DNA from: Alphaproteobacteria bacterium
GTDB lineage: Bacteria > Pseudomonadota > Alphaproteobacteria > Rhizobiales > Devosiaceae
Assembly (NCBI GenBank): GCA_024279575.1
Contig: JAJRRJ010000162.1
Coordinates: 1 to 6,849 of the forward strand
Direction of reading: 5' to 3'
DNA length: 6,849 bases
Below are positions 1-6,766 of the stretch, one piece after another. Under the pieces are notes generated by a model. The model saw nothing but the letters and a program-made list of their open reading frames with translations. It made no database searches and was not told where the DNA came from. The position numbers and the translations under genes are program-made. The first letter of the stretch is position 1; every line of letters begins with the position of its first letter.

Positions 1-374
1 TTTGAAGCATGTCCTGCAGCACGACGAACCAGCGCGCGCAAACGCGCCAAAATTTCTTCCATATGGAAAGGCTTGGCTACATAATCATCTGCCCCCGCAT
101 CAATGCCCTGGACCTTGTCACTCCAGCGATCGCGGGCAGTCAGGATCAAAACGGGCATATCTCTGCCATCACGGCGCCATGCTTCAAGCACGCTCAAGCC
201 ATCCATTTGAGGTAATCCGATATCCAGAATGACAGCATCATAGGGTTCGGTATCCCCCAAAAAATGCCCTTCCTCGCCATCAAACGCAACGTCTACAACA
301 TAACTTGCGTCAATCAGGGCATCTTTAATTTGCCTGTTCAGATTAACATCGTCTTCAACAACAAGAATGCGCAT
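1..374 (-). CDS. feuP: FeuP-like OmpR/PhoB-family response regulator, N-terminal part (cut by window edge)
   Basis: The first 124 codons of a two-component response regulator are present; the DNA-binding half lies beyond the left edge. The visible part is a complete receiver domain: acidic pocket E7-D8-D9, phospho-acceptor D51 in an LDIGLP context, switch T79 in ILTAR, and K101-P102-F103 after GADDY. The ATG at 372-374 follows a purine-rich AAGGGAAAAGGG stretch, which supports this start. The segment RDRWSDKVQGIDAGADDY and the EGHFLGDTEPYDA stretch look, from memory, like the rhizobial FeuP/PhoP-type regulators, whose partner kinase is FeuQ; FeuP controls cyclic glucan export and osmoadaptation in Sinorhizobium. 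The gene lies 33 bp after a small secreted protein that fits FeuN, the periplasmic brake on FeuPQ, which strengthens the call. The receiver assignment is certain. The FeuP identity is inference, because the output domain and the kinase cannot be seen. Confidence 0.85.
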   Translation of the reverse strand, partial: MRILVVEDDVNLNRQIKDALIDASYVVDVAFDGEEGHFLGDTEPYDAVILDIGLPQMDGLSVLEAWRRDGRDMPVLILTARDRWSDKVQGIDAGADDYVAKPFHMEEILARLRALVRRAAGHAS

Positions 375-407
375 GTTACCCTTTTCCCTTCACTAGAATC
401 TAAGGTT

Positions 408-734
408 CTAGCCCGCAATGTAAGGGCTTCCATCCGTTGCGCGCAACTCATAGTTTGTCATCGGGCCGGAAGGGGACAAAACTGTAAACTTATAATAGGG
501 TTGTCCATCGATCATACAAACTTGGCGATTCAGGACTGTGGCACCATCTCCAACACCATTCATTCGCTTGATTTGATTAAAAGGTAAAAACCTACCTGCG
601 CGGGTGGCATTTTGCGCCTCAACCGGACTTAGGCAGGGCCCAAGGGTTTTAGACAGGGAAAAAGACGCGCCGCCCCCAAAGGTCAGCACGCCCACGAGCG
701 CAACATTGGCGATTTGATGCAATATTTGTTTCAT
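408..734 (-). CDS. Small secreted protein, FeuN/PepSY-like candidate regulator
   Basis: This encodes a 108-residue protein. The N-terminus (MKQILHQIANVALVGVLTF) has one lysine followed by a hydrophobic run and small residues (GGGAS), which reads as a Sec signal peptide, so the product is probably periplasmic. The mature part holds two cysteines, C34 and C73, and a compact pattern: CLSPVEAQ, then GRFLPFNQI, GATVLNRQVC, YYKFTVLSPSG and a C-terminal ATDGSPYI. This resembles small PepSY-like alphaproteobacterial proteins. The ATG at 732-734 was chosen over the upstream GTG at 780-782 because it puts the signal peptide at the N-terminus; the ribosome-binding site is weak either way. The gene ends 33 bp before the response regulator on the same strand. 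In Sinorhizobium, FeuN is a small periplasmic protein encoded next to feuP that restrains FeuPQ signalling. Position, size and export fit, but I did not align it to FeuN, so the name is inference. Confidence 0.7.
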   Translation of the reverse strand: MKQILHQIANVALVGVLTFGGGASFSLSKTLGPCLSPVEAQNATRAGRFLPFNQIKRMNGVGDGATVLNRQVCMIDGQPYYKFTVLSPSGPMTNYELRATDGSPYIAG

Positions 735-794
735 GGGGACATGGTATTTCCATAAATATGAACCCAACCTGAACAAAGCCACACAAATCAGAGC

Positions 795-980
795 TTATGC
801 GCCAGCGATCTCATTTTTAAGCCCTTTGCGGAAAAATAATATTGCCAGCGCTTCAAACACGAGTTGCCCTGAGGCCTGTTGCTCAAATCCCGGCAGATCA
901 ATTCCCAGCATCTGGCCAATCCCGGCGATCAACATGGCAGTGGCAACAATATAGGTTTTATAACCGGTCAATATTTGCAT
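795..980 (-). CDS. Possible internally initiated 61-aa holin-like protein, in frame with the endolysin
   Basis: The last 61 codons of the endolysin gene begin with an ATG (978-980) that has its own good ribosome-binding site. The encoded stretch MQILTGYKTYIVATAMLIAG starts two hydrophobic segments separated by a polar loop (GIDLPGFEQQASG) and ends in a basic FFRKGLK segment. From memory this looks like short stand-alone holin-like proteins found in alphaproteobacterial phage and GTA regions. It could therefore be made both as the tail of the endolysin and as a free membrane protein. This is inference: the sequence shows the start signal and the domain, not that the start is used. The alternative is that the ribosome-binding site is a relic of a former separate gene that became fused to the endolysin. 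Confidence 0.4.
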   Translation of the reverse strand: MQILTGYKTYIVATAMLIAGIGQMLGIDLPGFEQQASGQLVFEALAILFFRKGLKNEIAGA

Positions 981-1571
981 GAAAAAATTCCTTTGGTTGA
1001 TTAAATCTGGCCTGGGTTGAATTGGTGAAACAGTTACGCGTTCAGCCGCACGCAATGCAGCTTGGCGAACGCTTTGGACACGACGGCTCCAACCGCGACC
1101 AAATGTCGAAAAAGCAGGAAGGCGTCGCAAAAAACCCAGTCGGCGCTGGCAGAGCTGATTTATCAGCGCCTGCGCGCCAATATTGGAGTTGGCGCGGCGA
1201 ACAGCAGCAAGGGTAATTGGGCCAACTACCCCGTCACGCAAAGAACCAACAATTGACTGCAGGGTTTTTACCGCCCTTGAGGGGCCACTGTTTACGGCAA
1301 AATCAAATAGGGCCAGATCAAGCCCTTTTGGCATTCCTGGCGCACCACAGCGACGCCAATACCGGGCGCGATAAATCGCCTCAATTTCCTTCGACTTTAT
1401 TCGCCTTACCTCTGATTTTGATAGCTTCCACCACGGTTTTACTCCTCGCCACCTGGCAAGTGTTTTCCGTGTAATACCAAAATTCGTTGCTCCGCCCGGA
1501 TCATTTGGATGGTCTACATAACCTCCCTCATGGCGCAAAACATGCGCAAGGCACTGTTCAAAACGTGTCAT
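795..1571 (-). CDS. GH108 endolysin (N-acetylmuramidase) with C-terminal holin-like membrane domain
   Basis: This encodes 258 residues. Residues about 5-90 are a glycoside hydrolase 108 domain: the HEGGY motif carries the predicted catalytic E15, followed by HPNDPGGATNFGIT, both typical of ZliS/TtsA-type muramidases. Residues about 75-170 match the associated peptidoglycan-binding domain (pfam PG_binding_3), with YWRRCGAPGMP, LDLALFDFAVNSG and DGVVGP. A linker of about 20 residues then leads into a membrane tail (residues 198-258) with hydrophobic segments near 207-224 and 238-247 and a basic FFRKGLK near the end. No signal peptide is visible, so export would need a holin-like route or the tail itself. 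The ATG at 1569-1571 is preceded by GGAGCAGGA at good spacing; a GTG at 1628 would overlap the previous gene and is not favoured. The gene starts 25 bp after the megatron reading frame, so it is probably the lysis gene of the same operon. The muramidase call is firm; how the tail works is inference. Confidence 0.88.
   Translation of the reverse strand: MTRFEQCLAHVLRHEGGYVDHPNDPGGATNFGITRKTLARWRGVKPWWKLSKSEVRRIKSKEIEAIYRARYWRRCGAPGMPKGLDLALFDFAVNSGPSRAVKTLQSIVGSLRDGVVGPITLAAVRRANSNIGAQALINQLCQRRLGFLRRLPAFSTFGRGWSRRVQSVRQAALRAAERVTVSPIQPRPDLINQRNFFMQILTGYKTYIVATAMLIAGIGQMLGIDLPGFEQQASGQLVFEALAILFFRKGLKNEIAGA
989..994 (-). promoter_or_regulatory. Internal ribosome-binding site AAAGGA ahead of the holin-like segment
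   Basis: On the minus strand AAAGGA lies 8 nt before the ATG at 978-980, inside the codons for the linker residues Q-R-N. It is at least as good a Shine-Dalgarno match as those before the feuN-like and megatron genes in this window. Its presence inside a coding region, exactly before a complete membrane domain, is the reason to suspect internal initiation. Confidence 0.45.
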
Positions 1572-1596
1572 TTTCCTGCTCCGTTTTAGGGGGGAT

Positions 1597-2622
1597 TTAG
1601 CCAGTGAAACTTCCGGTGACTGGGGCACCGGTCCCTTGAACGGCGCTGATCTGGCTTACTTCAAAAACAAATGGAGATAAGGCAGCTCCAAAATCATCGA
1701 TCTGCTGGGCAGAAGAATAGGTAGCTCGAGCCATGGAGCAGGTAATTTGTCGAACTGGTACTGCGCCATCAAACATGCTCACGAGATACATTTCAGGCGA
1801 AAAATCCAGTGGCACATCGTTTCCGCTCCAACTGTCGCCCCCAATTTGAGTACGACGGTGCCAGGTAATAGAAATATCCTGTGTCCCTGCCATTTGTTTG
1901 GCTTTTGCATGGACAGGCGCAAAAGGCTTGGCAAGATTTGGCAATAAAGGAATTTCAACCCCCTGCCCTATCAAATCGGAACTTCCCGCAAAGGCACTTA
2001 CATCAAGTGACTGGTCAAGCTGAGCGTTGGTGACCGGGGAATACGCAATTGCATCGGTGAGAAAAATTATCGCATTTCCAGCGTCGGCCAACTCATCTAC
2101 AGCCGCTATTGTGTTACTTTGCCCACGCAACAAACCACTCAGGCGATAAACCCCGGCTCCCAGCAATTGAGCATGTTCAAATCCGACAATTTCACATTGT
2201 CCATCATTTTTTTGCACCGCAATCTGGTTAAGGCCATTCAACACATCAAGGCTGGTAACTGATGACAAGTGACCATCATAAATTTCAACCTGTAACTGAC
2301 TGGAATGATCCCATAAATGGGAAGCTGCTGGCATTAACGCGGTAGATAAAACACCCAAAACGCAGTTATTGTGAAGTTGCCCAAGCAATGCGCCACCTTG
2401 ATCATTCTTAAATAATACCGTTCCGGGCCAGGGGGTAGCAAAAGCACCCACCAATAATTGCGTCCCATCCACGTCTCCGCCTGATCCTGGGATATGAGTA
2501 CCAAACAGCTCCGGCAACACAGTAATATGAGGCGCGCGCAATGAGGGTATCTTTCGATCAGCACCAAAGGAGACGGCATTTGCTTCAAGCGCAATTTGAG
2601 CGCTAATCTTAAGAACATTGCC
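1597..2622 (-). pseudogene. C-terminal 341 codons of the GTA megatron (gp15), beyond an in-frame stop
   Basis: This segment continues the megatron in the same frame directly after the TAA at 2623-2625. It runs 341 codons with no other stop and ends in TAA at 1597-1599. It begins GNVLKISAQ, the expected continuation of the Phage-tail_3 region, and goes into the C-terminal domain of the GTA megatron family (FATPWPG, YRLSGLLRGQ, then ITWHRRT, and a terminal GAPVTGSFTG). There is no convincing independent start: no in-frame ATG lies near its beginning, and the TTG at 2539-2541 has only a weak upstream purine run. It is therefore most likely a disconnected part of the gene, or is reached only by stop readthrough. 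If the TAA is a sequencing error, it is simply the end of an intact protein. In the family this end forms part of the tail tip. Confidence 0.8.
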
Positions 2623-2625
2623 TTA
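2623..2625 (-). other. In-frame TAA splitting the megatron gene
   Basis: The minus strand reads ATT CGC TAA GGC AAT GTT. Both flanks belong to one reading frame: 5442 and 2622 are in the same codon phase, and no indel is needed to join the encoded ends. A single substitution such as GAA or CAA to TAA would explain it. TAA also ends the full gene at 1597-1599 and the endolysin gene, so an altered genetic code is not a reasonable explanation. Confidence 0.9.
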
Positions 2626-5442
2626 GCGAATAGCAGAAATTACGTAACGCGCATTTCCTGCATCTGCGATCTGGACAGTATCCCCCACTTCAAGGGACAA
2701 AAAAGACACGGGCAGGCTAAAATCCAGGGTTGTAGCGCTTTGGTTTTGTGCAAGCATGTTTTCCACTGACATGCGCGCGTTTTCTCCTTCCAATACCAGA
2801 TTGGTAACCGCGCCTGCTCTTACGGGGTTCAGCCCCGCAATTGCGGTTATTGTTGCCGGTTGATAATCAGAAATCCGGTCGATATAGGTCAGCGCCAACT
2901 GACCAATGGATTCATCAAAATTTGCCTCATGCCGTGTCATAATCGGGCCAGCGCCGGCGGCGATCTGATTGCTGGAAACAGCAATCTGTGATGTCTCAGC
3001 GCGATTGAGAAACTGAATGCCACCAGCTCCATCGCGTACAATCATTCCAGAAGCATCCAGATAGGGTTCAATTGCCCGTCTGAAACTGACTATCGAATTC
3101 AATTGCGCACCTTGAACCAGAGGATTTACGGCACTGATCTGATCAAAGGAAATACCGTAATCTGCACCCATGGCCTCAATCAGTTCCTGACTGGTTGCTG
3201 TTCCCAATCGCCCTGTCATCCAATGACCTGTCAGATGATTTTCTCCGTCAGACCAGACATCCGTTCTATTGGGGAATGCGGGGAAAGGTCTAGCATCCCA
3301 TGTCCAGACATATATTCTTTCCAGGTCAAGCATTTGTCCCCCATACTGGGTTGATTCTGGATTGTTCTCAGGGGAACCAGATTGCCACCACTTATGATGG
3401 GCACGCAAAAACTGACGTTGAATGTAAGGGTCTGGCTTGCCGTTTGAAAAATAGGGGCGTGCATTTTCTGCACTTTTTGCATCGCCAAAAACATTGGGTT
3501 GGTTGGAGCCTTTATCAACCGCACCGCACCCCAGCTCCGTGAACCAGATCGGTTTTGACTGAGGCACCCAGGCGGTAGGTATTGCCTCTCTCACCCCGCC
3601 CACCCGGTTATGATGAGTATTACTCCACCAACTTTTTATGTCCTTCAATCGCCAAATCCATGGCTCTTCTGCAACTCCATCGCTAATGGGGGAGCGGATC
3701 GCTCCCTCCCGGTCAGCCTCCGAAGCATAATACCAGTCAAACCCCTCACCCCCGGCAATGTTGGCCTGTAGATAACTCAAGTCATAAGGGTGACTTGTAA
3801 TTGCCTCGTCAGGCTCCCCCTGGATCCCGCGCCAGTCAGACAAAGGCATATAATTGTCTATGCCCACTGCATCAATTGCAGAACTGGCCCAGAGGGGGTC
3901 CAGATGAAATATTTTGTCTCCGGGTGCATCCTGGGGTTGCAGGCCCGCATATTCGGACCAATCTGCACCATAGGAAAGTTTGGTTGTTGGCCCGACAATC
4001 GCTCGAACATCCGCTGCCAAAGTCACCAATTCATCCACAAAAGGGAATGCCGTTGGTGCATTTTGAAGCCATGTCAGCCCACGCAATTCAGAACCGATTA
4101 GCATTGCGTCAACGCCCCCTGCCATTTGAGCAAGGTTGGCATAGTGCAAAATCATACGTCGATAACCCCAGTCCAGAGGGCCAGAATAATTGACTGTGTG
4201 CGATGCATCAGAAAAATTTGCACCGGTTGCAGAACCGATAAACGCGTTAACCTGTGTATCTATTGCACCTGATCCGTTGGGGGAGGCGACTTCGCCCGGC
4301 GCCGGGAAGCAGGTAATTCGCCCGCGCCAGGGATAGGCACTTTGCCCGATCGCGCCGGTATAGGGGTCTGTCAGTGCATTATTGTGGGCAATATCCATCA
4401 GAACAAACGGATAAAGAGTTACTTTGAAACCACGGGATTTCAAATCTGCAATTGCGGCCAATACGGTATTGTCAGACGGCGTGCCCCCATATGCAGGAGC
4501 GCCCTCATATTGCGTCATCACCGGCACCTGATTTCGCGCATTGCCCGACACAATCCAATTGGTATCCGGGATGTTCTTTTGTGAATTTTCAACCCGGGGT
4601 TGAATTTTGCACTGCCCACACCGCAAATCATCTCCAAACCAGGCAACTACCAACGCCACATGTTTCAGGTTTGGACAAAGGGCGGCAAGCTCATCAATCG
4701 AAACACTCCAGTCAGAGGTCTGGCCTAATTGATTGGCGTTTTCACTTGCCATTTTCCCTGGAGAAACAACACGCACTCTTGGAACCGGATCATAGCCAAA
4801 CTCAGTTGAACCCGGAATAATGGTAATCGCTTTGATAGATGGTTCAAGATCCCCAACCACCCGGCATAACTCAACGGAAATATTGGGAATACGATTGCCG
4901 AACTGGGCAAGGGGAAGAGCTTCAAATACCAGATAACAAAGACCACGATAAGCCGGGGTGTTATCCGCCCCCTGTTTGGCAGCAATCAAGGAATCAACAG
5001 GCTGGGACTGATCGCCGGAGTAAAAGCGAAAATTTATCCCTTCGGTTTCCAAAACTCGTCCATCAGCCCAAATCCGTCCCAAATGAGCCACTTCTCCTTC
5101 ACAAAATCCAACTGCGAAATTGGCAACAAATTGTTCGTCAGGTGTTTGTGGCATCCCTTTGGATCCGGTATTTTGAACGGATTGACGTTCCAGATTTGTT
5201 GCCCAGATGACGTTTCCCGTTACACGATTCCAGCCGTAAATGCGCGGAATTACCCCCCCCTCTGATGACCCCTGCAAAGCAAAGGGTGCAGGCAGGGTTG
5301 TTTGTTGCTCCTCACCAAATATTGCGTTGTCAATTGCGCTTCCCGCTAAGGCGCCCAAGGCACGCCCAACGGTTGCACCAAAGGGGCCGCCAACTATTCC
5401 ACCAGCGAATTGGCCGGCAAGAGAAAGTGCAAGAGTTGCCAT
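2623..5442 (-). CDS. GTA megatron / TIM-barrel tail tip protein (RcGTA gp15 family), open up to a premature stop
   Basis: This encodes 939 residues up to TAA. RcGTA gp15 and relatives are about 1,300 residues and form the tail tip that contacts and crosses the recipient envelope. Here residues 1-43 are a glycine/alanine-rich hydrophobic stretch (MATLALSLAGQFAGGIVGGP), typical of the family start. Residues about 430-725 form the GTA_TIM glycosidase-like barrel; E452 in IGSELRGL and E636 in PIWFTELGCG sit where a clan-A-like barrel would place its acid/base and nucleophile. Residues about 760-939 begin the Phage-tail_3 region, ending VGDTVQIADAGNARYVISAIR before the stop. The ATG at 5440-5442 follows AAAAAAGG, 5 bp after the NlpC gene ends. 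The following 341 codons are still open in frame, so the whole gene is 1597-5442. A product ending here would lack the C-terminal domain and may be non-functional. The family call is very firm; the consequence of the stop is inference. Confidence 0.93.
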   Translation of the reverse strand: MATLALSLAGQFAGGIVGGPFGATVGRALGALAGSAIDNAIFGEEQQTTLPAPFALQGSSEGGVIPRIYGWNRVTGNVIWATNLERQSVQNTGSKGMPQTPDEQFVANFAVGFCEGEVAHLGRIWADGRVLETEGINFRFYSGDQSQPVDSLIAAKQGADNTPAYRGLCYLVFEALPLAQFGNRIPNISVELCRVVGDLEPSIKAITIIPGSTEFGYDPVPRVRVVSPGKMASENANQLGQTSDWSVSIDELAALCPNLKHVALVVAWFGDDLRCGQCKIQPRVENSQKNIPDTNWIVSGNARNQVPVMTQYEGAPAYGGTPSDNTVLAAIADLKSRGFKVTLYPFVLMDIAHNNALTDPYTGAIGQSAYPWRGRITCFPAPGEVASPNGSGAIDTQVNAFIGSATGANFSDASHTVNYSGPLDWGYRRMILHYANLAQMAGGVDAMLIGSELRGLTWLQNAPTAFPFVDELVTLAADVRAIVGPTTKLSYGADWSEYAGLQPQDAPGDKIFHLDPLWASSAIDAVGIDNYMPLSDWRGIQGEPDEAITSHPYDLSYLQANIAGGEGFDWYYASEADREGAIRSPISDGVAEEPWIWRLKDIKSWWSNTHHNRVGGVREAIPTAWVPQSKPIWFTELGCGAVDKGSNQPNVFGDAKSAENARPYFSNGKPDPYIQRQFLRAHHKWWQSGSPENNPESTQYGGQMLDLERIYVWTWDARPFPAFPNRTDVWSDGENHLTGHWMTGRLGTATSQELIEAMGADYGISFDQISAVNPLVQGAQLNSIVSFRRAIEPYLDASGMIVRDGAGGIQFLNRAETSQIAVSSNQIAAGAGPIMTRHEANFDESIGQLALTYIDRISDYQPATITAIAGLNPVRAGAVTNLVLEGENARMSVENMLAQNQSATTLDFSLPVSFLSLEVGDTVQIADAGNARYVISAIR

Positions 5443-5447
5443 AAATA

Positions 5448-5879
5448 CTAGACCTTTTTTGGAAACGCGTAGGTTGAATGAATGCGCCGCTGCCAGCGTT
5501 TGTCCAGTGTAAGTTCAGTGACACCCAGCCGTTCCTGGGCATGGACAAACCGCCCCCCATCGATCAAAATTCCACAGTGTCGCGGCGGGATTTTTTTATG
5601 CATTTGAAACAGCAATACCGAACCGGGCACCAGTAAACCATGAAGCGGCACCAGTAGGTTTTCAGCAGCGTTCAACAGCAGTGATGCGCCACCGGGATCT
5701 TTGCCTGAGCGGGGATAGGGAGGAACAGAAAACGGCTCACCACCCAAAATCTTACGCCAGACCCCACACACCAGCCCAAGGCAATCGCAGCCACTCCCCA
5801 TCTTGCTGCATTGATGACGGTAGGGCGTGCCCAGCCACTCCCTCGCTGCGGCAACAATCTGCCTGCTATGCTCACTCAA
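5448..5879 (-). CDS. NlpC/P60-family tail peptidase (RcGTA gp14 type, TIGR02219)
   Basis: This encodes 143 residues and is a cysteine peptidase predicted to cut peptide stems in peptidoglycan during tail penetration. The motif order fits: EWLGTPYRHQ at 14-23, GCDCLGL with likely nucleophile C33, H101 in RHCGIL, and H113 in RFVHAQERLGV as the third polar residue. Length and motif spacing match the phage/GTA subfamily. The start is a TTG at 5877-5879 that overlaps the TGA of the DUF2163 gene (TTGA). No ATG lies upstream in frame near the motif, and the next methionine (residue 27) is too far in. No strong Shine-Dalgarno is visible, so translation is probably coupled to the upstream gene. It ends with TAG 5 bp before the megatron. 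Function is well supported by family knowledge; the exact substrate bond is not shown by the sequence. Confidence 0.92.
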   Translation of the reverse strand: MSEHSRQIVAAAREWLGTPYRHQCSKMGSGCDCLGLVCGVWRKILGGEPFSVPPYPRSGKDPGGASLLLNAAENLLVPLHGLLVPGSVLLFQMHKKIPPRHCGILIDGGRFVHAQERLGVTELTLDKRWQRRIHSTYAFPKKV

Positions 5880-6766
5880 CTGATAAGTGCCGAGCCGGAA
5901 AAGTCATCTTGAGGCTTGGGATATGACAGTAAAAAGTCATTCCCGGGAATGTGGGGGAAACCCTGAAAATTCGCACGATTTGAAAACCTGTCTCCGCAGG
6001 TGGAAAAACGCCTGTCGCATCCCACTTTGACAATAAATTCATCCCCGATCTCTACCCAGTCTCCAACAGGCTCAGCAAAACACATGGTTGCAACTGAACC
6101 TGAAAGCGTATGGTTTTGCACATCGTCGAATAGTTTGAGGCGTACCCCGGAGGTCCACTTCAACCTGCCATGGGTGAACCAGTTTGAGCTAAAGCCACTC
6201 AGTCCCGTCACCTCAATACAAAAACGGTTTACAACAGTTAATATCGTTGCACTGGCGCTAAACAATGCATGATCAACATCTATGCCACATTTGGGATCCC
6301 CCACCCAAACGTCGCATATGGACTGATAGTAGCGGCCCTGGGGCACATTCATCGCCTGTTGCTGCGATCGTAATTCTGCACGATACAGGCCATCTTCCCG
6401 AACAATTTCCCCAATGGTATCCTTGCGCAAAAGTTCGCGCATTGAAACATCTGACCAATTTACACGGTAGGTTTTAACCACGGCACCGCGATAACGGCCC
6501 AACTCAATATCCTGTTCGCTGATTGCTTCAGAGTGCAATATCCCCTGCACCTCGGACGTATCCACCTGAGCCCCCAGTTTGGTCGCCAATTCTGATCCTT
6601 CAAGCCCATTTGCGGGGGAAAACTCGACTCCCTCAAAGGCAATTTTTCGATCGTGATCGGTAAAGCCAAGAATTACGCCATCAGCTCTTTCAATGTGCCA
6701 GCAAGAGCATAAAGTTGTGGCACCACTCGCCAGATGTTGAGAAAACTCTAGTGAAAACTGTTTCAT
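5876..6766 (-). CDS. DUF2163 tail hub protein (RcGTA gp13 type, TIGR02218)
   Basis: This encodes 296 residues and belongs to the family first named after Brucella BR0599; in RcGTA the equivalent is the tail hub. The N-terminal half carries the family signature (CSCWHIERADGVILGFTDHDR at 20-40, GVEFSPANGLEGSEL at 46-60, DIELGRYRGA at 86-95). The C-terminal half has C151 and C160 (ICDVWVGDPKCGID), then C250 and C257 (VGCDRRFSTC), then FSNRANFQGFPHIPGND. Four conserved cysteines in this arrangement could hold a metal or iron-sulfur cluster, as described for the lambda tail-tip protein gpL. The ATG at 6764-6766 has a strong GAGG 7 nt upstream and overlaps the TGA of the DUF2460 gene (ATGA). The downstream peptidase overlaps by TTGA. 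These overlaps suggest tightly coupled translation of tail proteins in fixed ratios. Family assignment is firm; the cluster is inference. Confidence 0.92.
   Translation of the reverse strand: MKQFSLEFSQHLASGATTLCSCWHIERADGVILGFTDHDRKIAFEGVEFSPANGLEGSELATKLGAQVDTSEVQGILHSEAISEQDIELGRYRGAVVKTYRVNWSDVSMRELLRKDTIGEIVREDGLYRAELRSQQQAMNVPQGRYYQSICDVWVGDPKCGIDVDHALFSASATILTVVNRFCIEVTGLSGFSSNWFTHGRLKWTSGVRLKLFDDVQNHTLSGSVATMCFAEPVGDWVEIGDEFIVKVGCDRRFSTCGDRFSNRANFQGFPHIPGNDFLLSYPKPQDDFSGSALIS

Noticed and set aside
1..587. Plus-strand ORFs of 68-107 codons at the left end
   Set aside because: They are antisense shadows of the response regulator receiver domain and the secreted protein.
735..782. Upstream GTG start extending the feuN-like protein to 124 aa
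   Set aside because: It would put 16 mostly non-signal residues before a clear signal peptide, and it lacks a ribosome-binding site.
735..794. Gap between endolysin and feuN-like gene, searched for a terminator or promoter; short inverted repeat ATGG-n5-CCAT at 741-753
   Set aside because: The repeat has only 4-bp arms and no T-tract. Possible -35/-10-like words (TTGTTC, TATGGA) are too weak to claim.
1572..1628. Upstream GTG start extending the endolysin by 19 residues
   Set aside because: It overlaps the end of the megatron frame, while the ATG at 1571 has a good GGAG/AGGA site and the GH108 domain begins right after it.
2334..2618. 94-aa minus-strand ORF starting just after the TAA of the megatron (TAAGG then ATG), possible termination-reinitiation product
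   Set aside because: It is in a different frame from the megatron, overlaps the well-conserved C-terminal segment, and its translation looks like a random shadow. The short spacing from AGG to ATG is also poor.
3790..5265. Several plus-strand ORFs of 60-130 codons opposite the megatron
   Set aside because: They lie antisense to a strongly supported family protein, overlap one another in different frames, and show no recognisable domain.
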